DNA of 64,000 nt, from NCBI GenBank assembly GCA_012932295.1, contig JAAONU010000011.1, forward strand, positions 17,010,136 to 17,074,135. Direction: 5' to 3'. A program made the translations under genes and the position numbers. The stretch comes from Cyclina sinensis (lineage: Eukaryota > Mollusca > Bivalvia > Venerida > Veneridae). A model generated the notes under the pieces. The model saw only the letters and a program-made list of their open reading frames with translations, was not told the DNA's origin and did no database searches. This document shows positions 57,568 to 64,000 of the stretch, piece by piece (positions within the stretch are counted from its first letter, which is position 1; every line of letters begins with the position of its first letter).

Positions 57568-57909
57568 GTAAAAATACATAACTGATTTTAAACAGTCGTA
57601 GTTTTCCTACATATTAAGTGATGCAGACAAAACCACAAAAGCAGTAATCACCTTAAAACAATTGTGAACAGTTACCGGCTCTATAGGTTCAGACTGTGGT
57701 GTTGCACCAAGACGACAACGATATCGTCACAAATATTAATTGATAGGAAACCGGAAATAGGTTTGTTTTGATTTGTATGACATATACAGCAAACATACTG
57801 CAGACGCAAATAACGATCGAATATTCGAATACTTTCACGACCAAATATTCAAATGTCATCATTGTTATTCGTTGCCATCCCTTATGATTACAGACAAACA
57901 ATTTTGTCG

Positions 57910-57997
57910 AAGTTAAACAGAGGCTCTGGTATCTCGAAAAATTCCGTATGAATGCTAAGAAGACCTTGTTGGCCTGGATCGAAAATGCTATCATAAG
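57910..57997 (+). pseudogene. Nesprin-like exon 1 (copy 2), acceptor deleted
   Basis: Only the 3' part of the exon remains. A deletion of about 200 bp joins upstream intron directly to the exon interior near 57,910, removing the splice acceptor. The donor AAG|GTTGGT is intact. This copy cannot be spliced in the ancestral way. Confidence 0.65.
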
Positions 57998-58274
57998 GTT
58001 GGTAATGCAAGCAATCAACTTCAATACAGAGTATGAGATTTTTACATCTTTGTTTTCAAGTTGCTGTCACTTTCACGGTGCTCTTGTCTTTGACATATAA
58101 ATATCCGGTCTTTTCTCCATTCAGGGATTTGAAAAGGTTTTTTTGTACTAAGCTGGTACTAGTTTTGCATTCTGCTCATAACACTTGTAAAAAAATTTTG
58201 AAACTAAAATTAATTTTACCAACTACAAATATATGTTACTATGAAGAAATAACCCAACACAAACGTCTTTTCAG

Positions 58275-58471
58275 ACGTTATGGAATAGAAATAAAAGATT
58301 TTGGCACAAGTTGGCGAGACGGTTTGGCTTTTAACGCCATTGTACATAGTATTCGACCAGACATTGTGGACATGGAGAGGGTAAAAACACAAAGTGCCAG
58401 GATAAATCTTGAGGATGCCTTCTTAAAAGCAGAACATTTCCTAGGCATTGCTCGGATTCTCGGTCCAGATG
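58275..58471 (+). CDS. Nesprin-like exon 2 (copy 2)
   Basis: CH-domain core, acceptor TTTTCAG and donor G|GTAAAT conserved. The intron before it is only about 277 bp, against 4.5 kb in copy 1. Confidence 0.75.
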
Positions 58472-58829
58472 GTAAATTAAATGAATAAGTTTATATCCAC
58501 ACAATATTTAGCGTTTTCAACTACTGTTATAAAACAAGAATATGAGTTTTATTAAAAGTTGCGAAGATCTGTTTTGTCCATATCTTATGCAGTGTATCAT
58601 TAAACTCTGACTATTATTATGATTGGTTTGTAACCACTAAATTGAAATGCCAGTCAGCTGCCTATAATTCATGTGCATTTTAACCATTGCAATAAAACAG
58701 GTAGTTTGTTTATAAGAATGGTAATCAAAAGGATGCAAAATAATTTTGTTTCTTGGAATTCAGGCATAAATGTTTTATATGAAGCCATTTAAAGCAGTTT
58801 CCTGCAGATTTAAGTTTTTTGGGTTGCAG

Positions 58830-58921
58830 ATGTTGACGTCGAAAAACCTGATGAGACATCTGTGATGACCTATGTTGCCCAATTCGTAAATGCATACCCA
58901 AAGACAGGAGAGGGCCCTGCT
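58830..58921 (+). CDS. Nesprin-like exon 3 (copy 2)
   Basis: Ends the CH domain with the same DVDVEKPDETSVMTYVAQF block; splice sites conserved. It differs from copy 1 only near the 3' end. Confidence 0.75.
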
Positions 58922-59183
58922 GTATGTATAAATGTATAGATATTGTAGTAGTTGCTGCCTAAAAATGTCAGGACCTGTTGGAGTTATCTTGAATCTTTCA
59001 GATAGAAAGAAAATTCATAAAATTGAACGAAAGCCATTTCTTATTCAGCTTTATATTGAGATTAAGTCATGTTTATTCTGGTCAAGTTTTGTTACTCTTG
59101 AAATGATAGCAGCGATGTTTTTTTTATGTATTTAACTTTACAGAAACTTCTGGGACAGATCTTAGTGTTTTGTCTATTTTTAG

Positions 59184-59327
59184 CAAATGGAGGTTTTGGA
59201 AATAAATACTCCAGCTGAACAAGAAATGGCTGATTATGAGGAACTGATGAGGTGGAGTTTTACTGAGGCGGAGGAAGTATTAGAGATGCTGGAACAGCCT
59301 GACACAGACAGACAACAAGAATATATG
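59184..59327 (+). CDS. Nesprin-like exon 4 (copy 2)
   Basis: Same length and phase as copy 1. Its Glu-rich helix looks more regular than copy 1's, so copy 1 probably changed more. Donor ATG|GTATGT. Confidence 0.65.
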
Positions 59328-59564
59328 GTATGTAGTGTAACTGGTATATCTTGCGTACATACCTTTATCGACTTTGAAATTTATAACCTCTTCTTTGCGG
59401 AAAATGTTTGTTGTAGATCAGACTGGTTATCTTTATACAACTGGCCTGTCCTTTAAGAAGAGAGCTGCTAATTGTTTAAGATTTATTAGCAATTAACTGA
59501 CACAAGGTGAACTATGATACACAAGTGACAGGTTTATGATAACCTTAAATTTCTCTTGTTCTAG

Positions 59565-59750
59565 GATTATTTAGCTTTAGAAGCAGAAGTTATCAGAAGA
59601 GATCCAGTCTATCGTGAACTTGAACAGAAAGTTAAAATAGGGACGGCAGAAAGAATCACACAAAATGAATTTGCTTCTCTTGAAAGAATCTGGACGAGTG
59701 TACTCCAGAAGAAAAAATGTTGGTCCACTTATATAACCAGATATTTACAT
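59565..59750 (+). pseudogene. Nesprin-like exon 5 (copy 2), donor altered
   Basis: Open over the same 62 codons as copy 1, but the donor has become GCAAAG (GT to GC). GC donors can work weakly, so loss is likely but not certain. Confidence 0.55.
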
Positions 59751-59973
59751 GCAAAGACATGTACGAAACGTGTTTGAATAAAAGACGGACTAAGTGTACT
59801 TAAACCGTTTATGGAATATCGTGTATACGGGAATTTTGTATTTTGTCACGCGTATAAGGACTTCCGTTATACGTTTCCTGTATACTGTTTTATAAAAGTA
59901 AGTTTTCTTGACTCGTTTATGGGTCAATACAGATTTTAGCATCCCCGTCTGACAACTGTGTTAGAGAATCTAT

Positions 59974-60045
59974 TTTTTGGCTCAGTGGTAAGAATGTTGG
60001 CATTCGATGCGCAAAGACCGGAGTTCGAATCCCCCCGGGTTGTGT
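59974..60045 (+). other. tRNA-like sequence with pol III boxes (copy 2)
   Basis: A box TGGCTCAGTGG at 59,978-59,988 and B box GAGTTCGAATCC at 60,021-60,032, both unchanged from copy 1 although the surrounding sequence has diverged. Confidence 0.5.
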
Positions 60046-61024
60046 TTTTTAAAATGCATTGCATCTCTTTGTTACGGACTTTCATGTCCCTAAGAATATA
60101 TTCTTCGTATATTTCTAATGTACTAGGCTGTTAATGCAAATCGGTGTTGGTTCGAATTCAATATGGAGCTTGACTATTTGTAATCCAGATGTTGATATAG
60201 CCCTTATATGGTTGATAATCGGGTTTCAAACTCTTCTGATATTTCACATACACGGAAATGTTAGTGAAGATACGGGAAATATCTATAGACATATTTGTAA
60301 AGAATACGGAGCTGTACGAAAATATTCGAGCACTATACTTCACCCATATACCAGGAATATTCAATGACATATTTGTTATGTTTATGACTCTAATAAGACT
60401 TGTGTTTGTATAAATTATAGAAGTGTAAAGTGGGAAAAGTGTCATTATGGTGTACGGACTGGATCCTCAACTTGTAAACTGGAAGTTTACGGAAAAATAT
60501 ACTGACTTGATGTTTCTTACATGTCATTCAAACGTGTCTTTTGAATAGATTTACTGACATAAAAAGAAATAATACTTAGGCATTCATGCGATGTGCAAGT
60601 TAGCAGAATAAAAATAATTAAGTGACTGGTTAATAATAAGGATGCGCTGAAACATAATATATCAGATTTGCTCAGTAATTAATGAAAAATATTTCAATAC
60701 TTCAAACAAGTTCATTGAAATATAAACATAAAAAGAACTAAACAAGATGGTAACCTCCTCCAATTTCACAATATCTATGTGTTTCATGTGTGACAAAAAT
60801 ACATATAGTGTTAACATGTACCTGAAAGGATTCCTTTCCTTTATTTTTCTTACGAATAAAGCTTTTATTCATATCTTTCTACAGTATTTTTTCAACAGCG
60901 TTAACAGATAAAAATCCTTAAAAACCCAAGCCAATGTTTATTAATTTTATTCATGAATATTTTAAATGAACCGCTCAAATTTTTGGTAAAAAACACAATT
61001 ATTGTATTTTATTTTATTTTATTT

Positions 61025-61210
61025 AATTGTATTTTATTGTATTGTATTGTATTGTATTGTATTGTATTGTATTGTATTGCATTGTATTACATTGCATTGC
61101 ATTGCATTGTGTTGTGTTGAGTTATATTGTATTGTATTGTATTGTATCGTATCGTATCGTATCGTATCGTATCGTATTGTATTGTATTGTATTGTATTGT
61201 ATTGTTTTAC
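61025..61210. repeat. Pentanucleotide (TATTG)n microsatellite with variant blocks
   Basis: Runs of TATTG give way to CATTG and then TATCG units before returning to TATTG. The Ile/Val/Leu/Tyr-rich frames over it are artefacts. Confidence 0.95.
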
Positions 61211-61217
61211 ATTGCTT

Positions 61218-61370
61218 TAATACAGACTTTTATTTCATTCAGTATACAAAATGTACACAAAATATTTAGGTATATAGCAGACGACAAAACAAAACATTAT
61301 ATATTTCATCCAGTATACAAAATGAACACAAAATATTTAGGTATATAGCAGACGACAAAACAAAACATTA
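61218..61370. repeat. ~76-bp unit repeated twice
   Basis: AGTATACAAAATG ... ACAAAACAAAACATTA occurs twice, almost identical. Confidence 0.85.
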
Positions 61371-62708
61371 CAGTCATGTATATCAAAAACACAATAAAGT
61401 AATACATCAGTGCTCATCCTATATGTGAAGGTTTACAAAACATGTAAATATATTTTCACTTGGGCTGCAGATAAGCCGAAACCGAATCTTCTAAATAAAA
61501 AACCTTCTTTGTTAACTCAGTGTATGCCACACTGTCAATCCGCGCTACAGCATTTTTTTTTTAATTGTCCGTCTCATTTTCATAGAATCAGAACAAAGGG
61601 AATTATTGGGACAGTTCCCAAGAATCTGCTAGTTTTATCATTTACTGACGATAAAAATAACAATTACAACGTATTTTAAGAAGCAATCAAAAGCTTCTAT
61701 ATCCAAGCAGATGTCCTAAATACTAAACCGTTCCTATCACTTTCTCTCCTCATATTGTACAACTTAAAGTAAAGAGGATTTTTGGTATATTGTGAAATTA
61801 CCCGTTATATAATATCCGTTTAATCCTAGCAAAAGCTTGAAACAAAACACCAAGTATAGTAATTCTTGCTTTAAAAGCAAACTTGGTCAAAATGTCAATA
61901 AACAAATGTAAAGAAAGCATTACATGTCAGAATTTCATATTTTCTTTAATAACAAGTAGTATGCCAATAGGTAAGAATAATGTTATTTAAAGTAAGTTAT
62001 ACATCTGTTGTAATCCGTTGAATAAATTTGAAGAATGACTGACAGAGCAATCGCAGGGCTGGTAGTCACATGATCTAAAATGAGAGGCACTGCAGCACAG
62101 CACAACATTTAGATGATGTGACTGGCGTAATGATTTCGATAGAATGAAAATAGTATAATGTTTAATAACTGGTAAACCTTTACTGCCTACGAAAAGAATT
62201 TAGAAGTTTAGTAATATAAGAAAGTTCATCATCATCTGTCAAGTTTAGTAGCTAGTCAATATTGTCTTAGTTCCGCCAGTTTGGAATTCAATCGAATTAT
62301 TTCGGCATTTCCGTAAACATATTACATTCGAGTAAATAATGCATTTTGTTTTCATTTCTGAAAAGTCTACAATATACAGTCTCTGTTGTTTTGAAAAATA
62401 TACCTTCCAACCAAACTGTGGGCATATGGCCTGTTTCTAAAACCATTAAATAAATGAGTGTATGTTGACAATAACAAGAGGTATGTAGACTATAGATTCA
62501 CTTAATTATTTCCTTAAAGTTTGCTTTGAAAAAAATCACATTGGAACATTATTTATTCATATTGATTGTAATACTAGGTAATCAAAACAGCCTACCTCCT
62601 TATCTATAGCCGTTGTCTGATGGTAATAATCTTTGTGTAAGAAAGTTCAATTGTCGACACCCTCAAATCGCAAATTTTATACATTTACATTTTTGTTTAT
62701 CTCTTATT
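61371..62708. other. AT-rich stretch with no gene seen
   Basis: Short frames only, including 61,410-61,679, which shows no domain or splice signal I can support. Confidence 0.5.
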
Positions 62709-63162
62709 CAGTGTAGCAATACCACGTGACTGTGACGTCACTAAATGCATCAAACCAAGACAAAATTGTTTACATTCGCTCCGCTTGAAAGTAGAAAAAT
62801 ACCTGTAACTATTTCATTTCTTTATTGATTTTGTATGGGACATGTGTTAATCTAAAGAGAAAAATATAAGCTTTCATCGTATCTCCATCATCAATTGAAC
62901 AGTTTTATCAAACACTACGTGAAACCTCGCATACAAAAAAATTCCAAAGTTCCACATAGCCCATAAGGAAAACGCTCAGCTGCGAATGAAGATCCTATTT
63001 TCCGTGGAAGTTGGTATTTTTCCCCTTAAACTGACACATGACCCATAGAAATCAAAATGAAATACGGGTAATTTTCTATTTTCAAGCGAAGACAATGTTT
63101 ACAGTTTTGTCTTGCCTATGATGACATTAGTGATGTCACAGTTACGTGGTGTTGCTACGCTG
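62709..63162. mobile_element. MITE with ~100-bp terminal inverted repeats
   Basis: CAGTGTAGCAATACCACGTG at the left pairs with the complement of the right end (...CCACGT ... TTGCTACGCTG). The paired arms extend about 100 bp with mismatches. The left arm contains CACGTG (62,723-62,728) and TGACGTCA (62,732-62,739). There is no coding capacity and no clear target duplication. Confidence 0.7.
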
Positions 63163-63559
63163 TTACATCTATTAAATTTTCAGTCAACCGCAAAGGCTTC
63201 TACAAGTTTTCTTTAGAATAACTAATGTAATAGTCAATCTCCTGGCTGTCAGATCGTTGCGAGAATGAACTTAGATATAAAGGCATTTTGAATATACTTT
63301 TTCGCCGTCATTGACGCCAGCTGACGTGGTAACATGTAATGGTGGTTGACCTTGATCAGAGAACTGACCTTAGCTAGATTATTGCGGATGGTATTGGCTC
63401 ATCCTCATCTAATATAAATTCTGTATGTGTGAGAAATCGTACTTGGGCTCGAGAAACCCTTGATACATATAGACAAGATGCCTACATGTCGAGCTCACCG
63501 GGTGTCAAAAACACAAAAGGATAAAAATATGTGTAATAGCCCTTGTACAGAGCACTTCA
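63163..63559. other. No gene seen
   Basis: Unique AT-rich sequence between the MITE and the last tandem array. Confidence 0.5.
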
Positions 63560-64000
63560 AAAATAATCCGACCAGAAACTCCTGACGATATGCACAGCTA
63601 GGTTTGGTGACAATTATTCCTGTGTAGTTTCAATGAAATCCTCCAAGCGGTTTTGGAGAAGAAGTGTGGGAAGATTTTAATATAGAAGTTATAGTAAAAA
63701 ATGTCTTAGTGCCTATAACTTTGCCAAAAAAATAATCTGAGCAGAAACTCCTGACGATATGCACAACAAGGCTTGGTGACAAACATTCTGTGAAGTTTCA
63801 ATAAAATCCTCCAAGCAGTTTTGGAGAAGAAGTGTGGAGAAGATTTTAATATAGAAGTTATAGTAAAAAATGACTTAGTTATTATAACTCTGCCAAACAT
63901 AATCCGAGCAGAAACTCCTGACCTAACTAGGCTTGGTGAAAAACATTCCTGTGAAGTTTCAATGAATCCTCCTAGCAGCTTTGGAGATGAAGTGTAGACA
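63560..64000 (+). repeat. Tandem-repeat array, ~165-bp monomers, cut by window end
   Basis: Three monomers with CAGAAACTCCTGAC and TTTTGGAGAAGAAGTGTGG, running off the window. Confidence 0.8.

Larger units (their letters stand above)
57568..60993. repeat. Segmental duplication, copy 2
   Basis: Tandem counterpart of 49,203-57,010 without the intron insertion. Exon order is kept. Confidence 0.85.

Noticed and set aside
61002..61348. Hydrophobic Ile/Val/Leu/Tyr/Cys-rich frames suggesting a membrane protein
   Set aside because: Translation of the pentanucleotide microsatellite, open in all three frames.

Overview
The window is eukaryotic nuclear DNA. It is AT-rich and repeat-dense, with intron-containing host exons and several families of hairpin-headed tandem-repeat elements of a kind I associate with bivalve molluscs. 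I infer a marine or freshwater bivalve; the species cannot be read from the sequence.

1-16,883: a nearly complete but decayed Polinton/Maverick-type DNA transposon (372-16,877). It starts AG, ends CT and is flanked by the 6-bp target duplication GTCAGT. Its terminal inverted repeats (TIRs) are very long (about 4.3 and 5.4 kb) and carry genes. The 6.8-kb core holds a protein-primed type-B DNA polymerase, a packaging-type P-loop ATPase, a small basic protein and several unrecognised genes. The most striking feature is in the TIRs: at least four non-histone gene types end, 19-36 nt after the stop, in a 16-nt hairpin matching the replication-dependent histone mRNA 3' stem-loop (GGCCCTTTTCAGGGCC). 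Most are followed 11-14 nt later by a purine-rich tract like a histone downstream element. Three of these genes also share an upstream motif, GTAGGTCAATCCG. Core genes instead show AATAAA. The element appears to have two classes of mRNA 3' end, one copying the histone-gene design.

16,884-24,384: host or repeat DNA, including an array of about 160-bp monomers (17,401-18,945) and an inverted copy (23,525-23,790) of the sequence that lies just left of the Polinton.

24,385-32,369: a second, degraded Polinton-like locus. Three modules (one forward at the left, two reversed at the right) each carry a TATA promoter, a G-rich minisatellite and a fragment of a gene homologous to one in the first element. 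Between them lie a broken C2H2 gene, a small basic-protein remnant and a broken gene that joins a transglutaminase-like domain to a MYND finger.

32,490-48,645: tandem-repeat elements, two degraded LINEs (33.8-35.1 and 44.5-48.6 kb), a small Cys-containing terminal exon, a spliced remnant of an uncharacterised invertebrate gene family, and about 30 spaced copies of the palindrome GTTAAGCCGGCTTAAC (39.3-43.2 kb).

48,690-60,993: a hAT transposase fragment, then two tandem copies of a nesprin-like gene segment (calponin-homology domain plus following exons). Copy 1 carries a 4.2-kb composite repeat insertion in an intron. Copy 2 keeps the empty site.

60,994-64,000: a pentanucleotide microsatellite, a 454-bp MITE and another tandem-repeat array; no gene was found.
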